Positions 43,801-54,062 of a stretch of DNA of 64,000 bases are shown piece by piece (positions within the stretch are counted from its first letter, which is position 1; each line of letters opens with the position of its first letter). The DNA comes from Branchinecta lynchi. Taxonomy: Eukaryota; Arthropoda; Branchiopoda; Anostraca; Branchinectidae. A program made the translations under genes and the position numbers. The stretch covers positions 7,312,046 to 7,376,045 of the forward strand of contig JAKZAP010000016.1 in the NCBI GenBank assembly GCA_023053575.1, written 5' to 3'. The notes beneath the pieces were generated by a model. That model was not told where the DNA came from. It saw only the letters and a list, made by a program, of their open reading frames with translations, and made no database searches.

Positions 43801-43951
43801 TTCTTTTCGGATAACTTCGACAAGCGCAATTTCGGCAATTGTCGTTTTTGCAGAGCAACCGCATATCAGATACCATGATAAATGCGAAAACGACTAATTG
43901 CAGATCTAGTTACCGTGGCAAAAGGTACCATGGTGTCTGCAAAAACGCAAC
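43801..43951. mobile_element. GTTGCG MITE, right half
   Basis: From GGATAACTTCGACAAGCGC to TCTGCAAAAACGCAAC. The left half is reduced to about 30 bp before 41999. Confidence 0.75.
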
Positions 43952-43989
43952 TATTGGATTTTATGAGAGGCGTATAGTGCAGACAGACT

Positions 43990-44130
43990 GACAGGTTTTC
44001 CCGGCCGGCTGTTCTCCACTTTCGTTACAAAGTTGAAAAAATCTCACCTTTTCTGTTTGGGATTGATCATGGTGCCGAAAATCCTGACAGGAATTCTAGC
44101 ACCGAGCTGCGGTTCGTGTCCGCAGCAAAA
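43990..44130. repeat. Diverged foldback relative
   Basis: GTTGAAAAAATCTCACCTTT flanked by GACAGGTTTTCC and GCCGAAAATCCTGACAGG, as in the 39.7-kb palindrome. Confidence 0.5.
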
Positions 44131-44212
44131 CTTTTGTTTATGCTCCTGTCCTGTCCCAAAATCCTACTTGGTAGGCGAGACTCGCCATTGACGCATATCC
44201 ATATACTATGTA

Positions 44213-44370
44213 CACTGTAAAAAAAAATCTTGCAGTATTTACTACTGGGATTAATCTTATCTTTATTGCGATAACATTACCCCTAATTCGGATTAATCTT
44301 ATCTGAACAGAGATAAGATTAATCCGATTAGCAAATACTGCATCCTTATTCGGAGAAAGTTTTTACATCG
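44213..44370. mobile_element. Mariner-like MITE, CACTGTAAA family, copy 1
   Basis: About 158 bp with TA at both ends and inverted GGATTAATCTTATCT / AGATAAGATTAATCC blocks inside. Matches 47415-47573. Confidence 0.78.
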
Positions 44371-44677
44371 TACTGTCCTGGTACTGTCAGCTCGAAATAA
44401 CTTTTTGGTTAATAAAGAGAATAAGTGGCTAAGCTGAAGCTTCTCTCACCATCACGATACGCAGTGGATGGAAACTAACATTACTTTGAATCTAATCTGC
44501 AAATTTTAACCAGCCTGGTTGGTTGGAGAGTTTTCATAAAAAGGATTCTAATAGTGACTCTTCAGTGAGGAACTCCGGTGCCTCATAACGCTAGGCTATT
44601 ACCGTGACAATTCACATGGATAGCGGACTGTCAACATTCCGTTGCGGCCGGCCGACATCGTAATACTATAAGACCAA

Positions 44678-45103
44678 GGTTGCGTTCCGCAAACTTAACA
44701 ATACACTTGATGACTATCTCTCTCTTCCGATGCAGAATCTCCGGGTACCTGCGGAAGAACGGAAGAAACGGTGTCACAGCTGCGCTGACTCAGGATTTGA
44801 GTCATTGAGTTTGAGTCGTTACGGACACGTTTGCTCCTTCTTCCTGAGAATCACTGGCGTGTTTTGGACTTAGTCATATATATAGAGTATTGTTAACAAT
44901 CGTTAACTTTACTTCGGGGCGGAGCTAACTGCAGCTCTAAGGATCGTTAACATTACCCAGTTCTGCAATTTTTAACTATTTTGTAACGATCCTCCCTGAC
45001 CATCGTTACAAAATAGTTAACAATCGAAATCAGAAACGTGGAACGCAAAAAGCTAACAATTGTTAACAATTTGTTAACGATCGTTAAGTTCCGGAACGCA
45101 ACC
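44678..45103. mobile_element. GGTTGCGTTCC element
   Basis: 426 bp, ends GGTTGCGTTCC / GGAACGCAACC, with a CAA TSD (44675-44677, 45104-45106). Excision restores AAGACCAAAGGCTTCGATC, the left end of the host element. The interior is rich in TTGTTAACAATCGTTAAC words in both orientations. The ends resemble the 17.5-kb GGTAGCGTTCC element. Confidence 0.87.
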
Positions 45104-45631
45104 CAAAGGCTTCGATCGGATCCCAAATATTGAATGTCTTTGGACGACTTGATCCAGACAAGCGAATCTTGTAGACTTCCGGTCTTCGCCAAACCCCTTT
45201 AACATTTTGCTTGTAACCAAGTTCAGATATGGATTCATCAACTTGACGACTTGACCAAATTTCCCCTTTAAGCAGTAGGCTACTCTATGCGAACTGCATG
45301 CAGAGCAAAAGAGCTGGTGACATTGATAGGCGGACCTTTCGATCGTAATTTCTGGGTTTTGGCAACTTTTGCCAGTTGATCCGTCAAGGGAATAAAGTTC
45401 AAAATTGAAGCATGTCTTCTTACCCCGATACCGAATCTCTAATCAATCTTTAGTATGTTTGAAAAGGCTGCAACAGCATGTCTCCTCACCCTATATGGAC
45501 TATATCATTGGGTTTGAAACTTCATGCTAACTTTCCGGTTATTGCCGGATTCCGGGCAAACTACTTGTCCGGCAAGAAAATAATTTTCATATTCAAATTC
45601 AGCATGTCTCCTTACCCCTAAGCCAACCTCT

Positions 45632-45811
45632 CCCTCTCAGACCCGTATCCAGCAAATTTATTTCGGGGGGGGGGGGGGGGAGGGGGGGTTGCCCGCGAGT
45701 CGGAAAAAAAGGTACAAAAAAGACACAGATCAGAGAGAAAAGCCTATAAAAAATGATATTTTTTTTATGTTTCGGGGAGGGGGACCCCCCCCCCCCCTGG
45801 ATACGGCCATG
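45632..45811. mobile_element. hAT-like MITE with G and C runs
   Basis: 8-bp TSD CAACCTCT (45624-45631 and 45812-45819). CCCGTATCCAG and CTGGATACGG lie near the ends. A related left end, CAGGCCCTTATCCAGG, occurs at 63868. Confidence 0.82.
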
Positions 45812-46303
45812 CAACCTCTAATTAACTTCGGATTAAACTTTAGCTTTTAACAAATTTTCCGGTTTTGCCGGAATCCGAATGAACTACGTGTCCGGCAGGA
45901 GAATAAATTTCATATTCGGATTCAGCATGTTTCCTTACTTCGAGTTTGACCAGCACTTTGACCCAAAGAGTCCTCATGCCAAGTTTGAACAAAATATCTC
46001 AACTAGAGCAAAATAATACTAGAGAGAACGGCCAAGGCCTATGCTCTCCATGCTTTGCAAGCGGACCATAGTCGTAGCACCGCCCACTACGCCTGCGGCA
46101 TTTAAAGCGTGACAAACTTGCGGGTTTAGAAATTTCTAGTAAAGCAAAGGCACGGTCTGCAGACACCAAGGAAACGATGGAGGCTTAATATTTTGTTTGC
46201 AATGTTCAGGATATGAAGTTATCGTAAAAATATTCCTTCAGCACAAGCTGACTGCGAATCATATTTGATAGTGCAAAACGGATACGTCAGCTGAATTTTA
46301 TTA

Positions 46304-46346
46304 GAGCTATATTTCGGCCCTTCTTGGCAAGGGCCCTTTCAGGCTC
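46304..46346 (-). ncRNA. Hammerhead ribozyme-like motif, left arm
   Basis: On the minus strand: GAGC, then CTGAA-AGGGCCC (core one base short of CUGANGA), a GGGCCCTTGCCAAGAAGGGC hairpin, CGAAA, TATA and GCTC pairing with GAGC. The 3' half is intact, and the damaged CUGANGA core predicts loss of activity. Minimal hammerheads with a very short stem III are known from Penelope-like elements. Confidence 0.5.
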
Positions 46347-46390
46347 AAAACCGCTCAAGTTGGAAAAACGAACTTGTGGGAAAACCTTTT

Positions 46391-46434
46391 GAGCCTGAAG
46401 AGGACCCTTGGCAAGAAAGGAGGAAATATAGCTC
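46391..46434 (+). ncRNA. Hammerhead ribozyme-like motif, right arm
   Basis: Plus strand: GAGC / CTGAAGA (fits the CUGANGA core) / GGACCCTTGGCAAGAAAGGA hairpin region / GAAA / TATA / GCTC. GAGC and GCTC would form stem I, with the predicted cleavage point after the A preceding GCTC. Stem II is weakened here relative to the left arm (AAGGAG instead of AAGGGCC). Confidence 0.5.
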
Positions 46435-46727
46435 TAATAAAATTCAACTGACGTATCCGTTTTGCACTATCAAATATGAAGTTATCGGAGCCATCGCTGG
46501 TGAACGACTGAATGAGTTTCAGTAGGGATGTTCTCTATCGCTAGTGGTGATAGTATCGCTGCTATTCGGGTGTGTGTCAATTTTGTCAAGTCTTGGCGCT
46601 ACTCCCTAGTGTTATTTTGCTCTGATCTCAGCCCTTTCGAGAGTTATTGTGCTAACAGACGGACGGACGGACAACTTTGACGAAATCATCGGTATCCCGT
46701 CACGGCCATGTTTTGGGATCCCAAAAA

Positions 46728-47414
46728 GCTGAAGGAATTTCGGCTTCGTCCTAGGCGCCTTGGTGTTCCCCACAAAAATAAGAACAAAAAAAGCAAAAGT
46801 ATGATGAGTGAATGAACAACTGAAGGATATAGCAAGAGTCGGTGAAGTTCATTAAATCAAAAGTTTCTCTTGTATGTAACAACTGCTGTACTGTTTGTAC
46901 AGTCCGTGGATTTTACGACCATCCATCTATCAGACTAGAGTTCAGAATCAAAGATCGTGTCAGTAGGTCTCATTATCTTTGTTCAGAATCACCTAGAACC
47001 ATCGACGGGTTCAGTTTGTTTGTCCTTACCAATTTCGCATCGTTGTATCGTACTGTGAGACCAATGCTAACGAAGAGGAGAACAATGCTAACAATGAGAA
47101 GGAACAACAGATGAGGCAAGAGGCTGACTGTCTAAGACTCGTAATCTTCAAGGCCGAAGGTGAGATTTATTCAATTCTGCCACCTAAGAACACGTTTTTA
47201 CTATTTCTTTCCAGCTGCTCAAGAGTTCTTTCTCCGGAATTTCCCAGAGTTGTTCCAAGACAGTCCATCCACGCTTTGAAGTTGATAAGGTGTACTCATC
47301 GCCGTCAAGAAGAAAAGAATACGCACCCAGCGACAGGCTTTGTGCGTAACGTGCAGCTATACAGATCTAAAATGAAAGGAACATGTTTAATGGTGTAAGG
47401 GAAGGGAATAACTA
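46728..47414. other. Nothing recognised
   Basis: Two short frames (46842-47114 and 47111-47398, plus) abut, but their translations show no recognisable domain. Confidence 0.4.
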
Positions 47415-47573
47415 CACTGTAAAAAATTTCTCCGAGTAAGCATTAAAGTTAACTGCAGTATTTGCTACTGGGATTGATCTTATCTCTACTGAGATAAGAT
47501 TGATCCGAATTAGAGATAAGATTAATCCCGGTAGCAAATACTGCAAACAAAATTTGGACAGTGTAGACACAGC
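47415..47573. mobile_element. Mariner-like MITE, CACTGT family, copy 2
   Basis: 159 bp; TA on both sides, ends CACTGTAAAAAATTT and AAATTTGGACAGTG. The internal hairpin is GATTGATCTTATCTC with its inverse GAGATAAGATTGATC. Confidence 0.85.
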
Positions 47574-47814
47574 AGTCGATAGAACGGCAAAGAAACTGAA
47601 GATAACCAGAAGCTATGAGTAAAATCAAAGGAAAAGTCTAATTGCGGGTATTGGATGATGCCAAATTAAGCCCTCTCACAAGGGCTCTCACTAGCATGAT
47701 TTATTGGCGATCTTCTTCCCCCGTTACGAGTTTCTTCGGTTTCCGCTGGATGGTCAAAGGATTATCACACTTCTTGACATTTTCAAATAGCGCGTTTATG
47801 GCAACTTATCTCGA

Positions 47815-48228
47815 CAGCGCTTTTCAGTTTTCCCGTACGCCCCTCATAAAATTTCTCTCAAATTAGTTCTTTTTTGGACGCTTGGTGCGCTATCGTAAAG
47901 AAAACAATGACACGTTACTTCTTGGTATACGTTTATCCAGGTTTGTTTTGCTATTTTCAATTCCTGTTAGGCCTAACCATGTTTAAAACTGTTTAAAATG
48001 CCTCTTCCTCTCTTTTTGCTTTACCCAACTCTGTTCTGTCAGGCGTCATCAAAAGTTTGTCATTTCTGGCTTCGACTTCAGTGCTGGCTGACTTTTCCAC
48101 GGGGCTAATACGCGACTCGATATGAAGCGAAAGCCTAATCGCTTATTCACCCGTCAGATAACTTCTCCCAAGATCTCACGTGTGATTGTTATTGTTCCTC
48201 TAGCGCGTCTGGCGGCAATTCGTCATGG
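47815..48228 (+). repeat. Dispersed repeat family B, longest copy
   Basis: Matches 10634-11040 in reverse complement over about 400 bp. Landmarks: TACGCCCCTCATAAAAT, ACAATGACACGTTACTTC, CTCTAGCGCGTCTGGCGGC. Confidence 0.72.
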
Positions 48229-48405
48229 ATTATTACTGTATACGCAGTACAATAGTTGCAAATGCAAAGAGACTGCCGTGACCTTCCAAAAAGCTTTATG
48301 CTTCGCATTCGAGATAATGTCGTGGATGAGATGATTATGTGTACGGAAGCTGAACATTCTCGGGAGCGTTATCTATTCACGATTAAACCGGGGCCTCTGA
48401 TTTGC

Positions 48406-49830
48406 TTTTTGGGATCCCAAAACGTAAGTGGAGGGATACCTATGACATCGCAAAAGTTGTCCGTCTGTCCGTCCGTCCGTCCGTCCGTCTGTCCGTCCGT
48501 CTGTAAGCACGATAACTCTCGAAGGGAATGAGATATTTTGATGAAACTTGGTGTGAGGGTTCGTTGGGTCGTCGGACCAGTCAAGTTCGTAGATGGGCTT
48601 TGTAGCTCTACATTTAGGGGTGGGGGAGGGGATTCAAATTAAGGGACGAACAAAATATTTTGAAACAGCTAATGTGATAGTCGATTATGGGGTAAGAAGG
48701 CATGCTGAACACGATGGTGAAAACCATTTTGTCATCGGACAAGTAGTTCGCCCGGAATCCGGCCGAAACCGGAAAGTTTGTTGAAAGTAAAAGTTTTATT
48801 TGAAGTTGATTAGATGTTCGATTTAGTGGTAGGAAGACATGCTGAAGACGATGGTGAAAATTATTTTCTCTACGGACAAGTATTTCGCCCGGAATCCGGC
48901 CCAAACCGGAAAGTTTGTTGAAAGTAAAAGTTTTATTTGAAATTGATTAGATGTTCGATTTAAGGGTAGGAAGACATGCTGAAGACGATGGTGAAAACTA
49001 TTTTCTCGATGGACAAGTATTTCCCCCGGAATCCGGCCCAAACCGGAAAGTTTGTTGAAAGTAAAAGTTTTATTTGAAGTTGATTAAATGTTCGATTTAG
49101 AGGTAGGGAGACATGCTGAAGACGATGGTGAAAACTATTTTCTCGACGGACAAGTATTTCAACCGGAATCCGGCCCAAACCGGAAAGTTTGTCAAAATTA
49201 AAAGTTTTATTTGGAGTTGATTAGATGTTCGATTTAGGGCAGGAAGACATGCTGAACACTTATGTGAAAACAAGTTTCTACCCGGACATGTAGTTCGTCC
49301 GGAATCCGGCCAAAACCGGAAAACAGTTGGAAGTCAAAGTTTTATTTCTAGTTGATTAGACAAGCGATTTAGGGGTAAGAAGAGATGCTGAGTCCCTGTG
49401 TGACAATCGTATTTTACCCGGACATATAGTTCGACCGGAATCCGGCTGGAATCGGAAAATTTGTTATAAGCTAAATTTCTATTTGAAGTTGATTAGATGT
49501 TCATTACTGGGGAAAGAAGATACCCTGATTTCGTCTTTGAGCTTTCTTTTTTCGCCGGACAAGTAGTTCTGGAGTTCGGCCGGAACCGGGAAATTGGCAG
49601 AAGTGGCAGGAAGTTTTCGTCAAAACAGATATGACTTATAGGGGTAAACACACATGCTGAATCCAAATCTTTTCTCAGGTGATTAGCTATTTGGCCTTAA
49701 TCTGTTTCTGAATTTTAATTGTAAAAATGTTCAAGGAGTCTGGCGAAGACTGGATCTGGCTAAGACAAGACCCAGTTGTCTGGATCAGATATTGAATTTT
49801 TGGGATCCCATCGAAACCTTTGGTCTTGTT
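48406..49830 (-). mobile_element. GGGATCCC composite element, copy 6, best 137-bp array
   Basis: The clearest copy: TTAGATGTTCGATTTA-type landmarks recur at 48811, 48948, 49085 and 49222, an exact 137-bp period, with further diverged units to about 49600. The left end holds a CCGTCCGTCCGTCCGTCTGT tract, and both ends carry GGGATCCC. Unit translations show overlapping frames, but these are a by-product of tandem repetition. Confidence 0.9.
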
Positions 49831-51249
49831 TTCCTGTTTCTTATCGTGTTTAACGACTTACGATCGGGTTAAATAAAGTGGGTCCTCCGCTGGCAATCAT
49901 AACTCCTTTTTAATCTTGCTTGTCGACACCCGGCTTGCTCCAAGTGATTGAAAATCGCCAAAATGGCTGCTTACGACACGTTACGATGGCTTCTGGCAAT
50001 TGCCAGTAAAGGACTCACTCGCCCAAGTCCCCGGCGCTAATTTTAATCAAAGACAAAAAGACAATCCGAGACCTTTAAAAAAAAAAAAAATTTGGCACTA
50101 CTCAGCTTCGGTCGTAAATCCATCCCAGTCAAAGGCAAGTCGAGTCATTTAAACCAGGTTTCATAACCCATTAGGTCGGTGATTGCCAATTTCTCGAAAG
50201 AAGGGTCTGGACTGGCAGCAAGTCACCATGTTTCAAAAACCTGTTTTCCTCGCGTATGGATTTGTATTTGTCTCACTTAGGTCTTTCAGATTTTAGCCTG
50301 TCAAAATTATAATAGGTTAGTTGTTAAATTTAAGTCTGACAGGATGACATGAATAAACCTTACAAGCCAAAAGCGAGAGACAAAGTTACGTGCATAAACT
50401 GTGGGTCAAATATTGACTACAAGTGGAAAAGAAGGCATGAAATTTTTAAACATAATGGAACAGCCATCATAATTCAAATGACAGGAGCGAAACCCTTTCG
50501 AAACTCAGGAGGTAAATTTTTAGCTAAAATGCTAGTATTAAAGCACATCTGAAAAGCCTTCGTAAAACTCCACCGTCTCTCAGACAAAAATATTAGGACA
50601 CGCCTAAAAACTCGAAAACGATCTTTTTTTATGATCAGTTATTTTGAAAGCGAACTTCTCGTTCTTCAATTGCTGTGCACAGCATCTGCTTTACTATGCT
50701 GCATTGGGGAGGATGTTATATTTCTGTCGGGCGAAAGCCGAAAGTCAATGAATCGGGTTTTGTTTAACACAGAAGGAATCAAATTCAACAAAGCAATTTA
50801 AAGTTGCTGTTTTTCCGACGTGTAAATTTACGTACTTTTGTTTTAGGTATATATGACAGTGTGTCGAACGGACAAATAAAACGGTGCAGGGTGCTACAAC
50901 AACCACACCCGAAAAACGGAACTTAAGTCTCATCGGCGAATACGTGTTACGTCGGTAAATCGTGATTTTTTTTTTTAATGCACCAGCAAACCTGTTTTCC
51001 TCGTTTCGTTTCTCAGTAAGCATGTCTTTCAACATTAAAACTACTTCTTTTTGCTGTAAGTTCGAAACAAATCAACTTTGTGTCTACTTTATTCTGGATG
51101 GACAATATTTTGCCACTTTTTTCGACAGATAGATTTGTGATTTCACAGGTATTCTTTACTTTTCACTGGGACCGCAAAAAGATGCTATGCTGCCCGGCGT
51201 TTCACAAAATTTTGCCTGTGGCGCATTTCGTAGTATTCTCTATTTAGAA
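49831..51249. other. Intergenic, nothing certain
   Basis: Apart from the small zinc-finger-like frame at 50349-50552 nothing is recognised. No downstream HYKK exon could be identified. Confidence 0.4.
50349..50552 (+). CDS. Possible first exon with a C2H2-like finger
   Basis: Starts ATGAATAAACCTTACAAGCC and encodes CINCGSNIDYKWKRRHEIFK followed by H, a C-x2-C-x11-H-x4-H finger resembling those at the N-terminus of hAT-derived ZMYM/DUF4371 proteins. A possible donor, CAGGAG followed by GTAAAT, lies at about 50511, so the later codons would be intron. No partner exon was found. It could be a gene start, a transposon remnant or chance. Confidence 0.3.
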   Translation: MNKPYKPKARDKVTCINCGSNIDYKWKRRHEIFKHNGTAIIIQMTGAKPFRNSGGKFLAKMLVLKHI

Positions 51250-52175
51250 CAAGACCAAAGGTTTTGATGGGATCCCACAAATTTAAAATCTGATCCAGAC
51301 AATTTGGTCTTGTAGATAACGGGTCTTCGCCAGACTCCTTGAACATTTTTACTATCAAAATTTAGGAACAAAATAAGGCCAATGGCTAATCATCTGAGAA
51401 AACCAAGTTCAGATAGTGATTCAACATGTATGTATATATGGCTATGTCATATCTACTTGACGAAATTGATCAGATCTTCATGCGTTACTTCTGCCTAATG
51501 TCCGGTTTCGACCGGATTCCGAGCAAACTGCTTGTCCCGCAAAAACTAAAGCTCAAAAATTAATTCATCGTATCTCCTTACCCCTGTATCGAACATCATA
51601 ATCAACTTCAGATACAAATTTAGCTTTTAACAAATTTTCAGGTTTGGCCAGATTCCGGGCGAACTATATGTCCGGGTAGAAAATGATTTTCAAAAGCAGA
51701 TTCAGCATGTTTTCTTACCCTTCCATCGGACAAACAATCAACTAAAGACAAAACTTTAGCTGTTCGACGAGAAAATGATTTGCATATAAATATTCAACAT
51801 GTGTTCTTACCCCTAAATCTATCTAAACAACTTCAAATAAAATTTGTACTTTTAACAAACTTTCCGGTTTTGGTCTGATTCCGGGAAACTACTTGTCCGG
51901 CGAGAAAACGGTTTTCATATTCGTGTTCAGCATGTCTTAATACCCTTAAATCTCATTTGCTGTAAAAAAATTGTTCACCCCTTAATTTGAAACCGACCCC
52001 TAAGTGTTGATCTACAGAGCCCATCTACGGAATCTATACCTCTTCCTGGGCCAAAGATTCATTTCATTTCATCAAAATATGTCATTATGCTCACAGACGG
52101 ACGGGAAGACGAACAAACGGACAAGTCTTAAGAAGTCATAGGTATCCCTCCACTTACGTTTTGGGATCCCAAAAA
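51250..52175 (+). mobile_element. GGGATCCC composite element, copy 7
   Basis: CAAGACCAAAGGTTTTGATG at left, CTTACGTTTTGGGATCCCAA at right, with three to four diverged monomers between. Confidence 0.83.
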
Positions 52176-52561
52176 CGGTGTGTCATTATTTGGCGATTAG
52201 GCTTGGAAATTTTTGAAATTTGAAACATGTTAAAGGCTAGAATTTGTATGTTAAGTAGTTAAATCCTGCAGAAAAAGGCAGATTAAACAAAAAAAAAATC
52301 GCCTACGGCGCTTACTTGAATTTGTCGTGGGTACAGGCTTTCCTCTTAAGCAAAAGCTGAAATGAAAAGCTGAGGTTGTGAATTTATGTACACGAGTTTT
52401 CATTACAAGAATAATTTCAGCTTATGCATTGCAGTTAGTTTCACACCGGTTCTACTATTCGTTGGCGGGGAATATACGCCGTTTTTGTCAGTACGTTTGA
52501 GATCTGATCCAGAAGTCGTTGAAATGACGGGCCTCGCGCCCCCCTAGCCTGAGTTTTTCCT

Positions 52562-52861
52562 CGATGAAAAATTTATCTCAAAATATTACTATGAAGTAGT
52601 ACGAAAAAGTAGCATGCAGTACTAACGATGCTACTACATGGTTCTACTTCAAGGCTACCGTGTTACTGCATACTACTATATGCTACTATCAGCAAGACTG
52701 GGTGCTACTATGGCAAGACAGGATGCTACTCGATACTACTACATAAGATTGGACCAGTCTGGAGCAGATTAAATGATAGTATTCTTTGCTATTACATAGT
52801 ATTGAATGAGACGTTTTCGTACTACTACCATACTACTACGCAGGCTACAAATTTTTCATCG
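52562..52861. mobile_element. GTAGTACGAAAAAGTAGCAT-family element, copy 2
   Basis: 300 bp with terminal inverted repeat CGATGAAAAATTT at both ends, then TAGTACGAAAA arms and GATGCTACT repeats. No coding sequence; no certain TSD. Confidence 0.75.
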
Positions 52862-53113
52862 GGTCGGGCCACCACTGAACCAACTTAATACAAAGAAATA
52901 CAGCAAAGGTATGCTTCTTTGAACACTAGGTAACTTCGGACATCGCAGTTGTGGGCTAAATGGTACCCTAAACACTCATTCGGAAGACCCTTGGCTACTC
53001 TGGCCGACTGATAGTTCACTTGGGTCGGAACAAGCGGATGAAAACGGCACTGTTCAAAAGTTAACCAATGTTCTAAAGACATACCTCCTAACTGACTGTT
53101 CAACTGTACCAAC

Positions 53114-53536
53114 CTTTAAAAGTGACCAATCCTTCTCCGTCAACTTCCTATGTTTCAAATACCCCGCCAAAACATAGCCGCCGGCATCAAGGGGATTTGG
53201 CATCGTGCAATCCAGAATCATATAGGCCATGGAAATCGCTAATTCAAACAACGTGCAGGAAAAGTGAATATCCCCAAAGTCTATAACTCCAGAAAGTTTG
53301 TAATTCTGGCCGCTAGGCTGCACTAGCAGATTAAGATCATTTAAATCGCCGTGAACGGCTGATTTTTCCAAACCATCGATTTCAGGAATAACGATCTTTT
53401 CGAATTCGTTAATAACCGTTGTTACCAGTTCACGACGGCTCGGATCGGTAACAGCATAGGTGAACTCTTTAACACGTGGAACGGCGTCCAGCCGCCAGAT
53501 CTTGTTGTAAGACATTATTGCTTCGTGGTGAAAATC
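53114..53536 (-). CDS. HYKK: Hydroxylysine kinase, internal exon
   Basis: HYKK phosphorylates 5-hydroxy-L-lysine with GTP in lysine breakdown (family knowledge). The exon is 423 bp: acceptor TTTCTTTTTAG before GATTTTCACC, and probable donor AAAG followed by GTTGGT. It reads DFHHEAIMSYNKIWRLDAVP, RRELVTTVINEFEKIVIPEI, then the catalytic loop SAVHGDLNDLNLLV and the metal-binding KLSGVIDFGDIHFS, ending DAGGYVLAGYLKHRKLTEKD. HGDLNDxNxLV and VIDFGD are the APH-type kinase catalytic and metal motifs, and the neighbours match HYKK rather than other aminoglycoside-kinase-like families. The N-terminal lobe exons (before DFHH) and the final helical exon were not found nearby. The Met in the open frame is internal, not a start. 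Confidence 0.9.
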
Positions 53537-53859
53537 CTAAAAAGAAAATTTGATTTTTAAATTATGTTAAATTAAACACTACTAAATAAATAGTCTAGGC
53601 AAAGACGGAATATAGTAGAAAAAAAGGAAAAGAACGAAATAACACTACAACAACAACCAAAATACTTGAAATTCACTAAACCGAAACATCACTGGGCTCC
53701 ATGGGTGATTGCAATTATGTTTCATTCTGTTGATGGATTTCAGGACAGCCGCAGAGCGACCAACTATGCGGAACCTTTCTATGAGGTGGCTATCTGAGGG
53801 GGCAAGCAATTATTATTTCACAAAATTCCTTCAGGTTATTTTTTTTTTGCCAATAGGCC
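53537..53859. other. HYKK intron or 5' flank, nothing recognised
   Basis: No upstream HYKK exon is evident on the minus strand. Confidence 0.4.
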
Positions 53860-54062
53860 CGCTAGATAAAGTAAACTATGACACGTTATTTCTTGGTGAA
53901 TGTTTAACCAGGTTTTTTGGCTATTTTTAATTCTCTTGGGCCTAGCCATGTTTAAAACTGATTAAAATGCCTCTGCGTCTTATGTTTGCTCTGCCCAACT
54001 CTGTTCTCTCAAACTTCATCAAGTTTTCAATTCTGGCTTCCAACTTCAGTGCTGGCTCAGGC
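53860..54062 (+). repeat. Dispersed repeat family B, partial copy
   Basis: AAACTATGACACGTTATTTCTTGG through CTTCAGTGCTGGCT parallels 47905-48090. Confidence 0.65.

Larger units (their letters stand above)
46225..46476. mobile_element. Penelope-like element, inverted-arm remnant
   Basis: 252 bp flanked by a perfect 12-bp TSD ATGAAGTTATCG (46213-46224 and 46477-46488). Two inverted arms (GTGCAAAACGGATACGTCAG and inverse) enclose a short piece, CCGCTCAAGTTGGAAAAACG, shared with the protein-coding part of the 27.7-kb copy. Each arm carries a hammerhead-like motif. Confidence 0.85.
46004..46624. mobile_element. hAT-like element, AGAGCAAAATAA termini
   Basis: 621 bp, ends TAGAGCAAAATAATACTAG and, inverted, CAGAGCAAAATAACACTAG. 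The 8-bp TSD ATCTCAAC / ATCTCAGC has one mismatch. Contains the Penelope-like element at 46225-46476. Confidence 0.88.
44668..46727 (+). mobile_element. GGGATCCC composite element, copy 5, interrupted three times
   Basis: The left end (AAGACCAA) is separated from the rest by the 44678-45103 element. Monomers run from 45104, and a hAT-like element lies at 45632-45811 within a monomer. Another is at 46004-46624 within the conserved tail. It ends TGTTTTGGGATCCCAAAAA. Confidence 0.82.

Noticed and set aside
48614..49178. Series of overlapping minus-strand frames with repeated MGRIPGEILVRREN
   Set aside because: They are spaced exactly 137 bp apart and arise from tandem monomers of a noncoding repeat, not from a protein.
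48811..49240. CRISPR-like array
   Set aside because: The 137-bp repetition has no short repeat/unique spacer alternation, and the window is eukaryotic.
52885..53112. Minus-strand 75-codon frame as the next HYKK exon
   Set aside because: Its translation does not match the HYKK C-terminal helices, and it follows the probable splice donor at 53113; it reads as intron.
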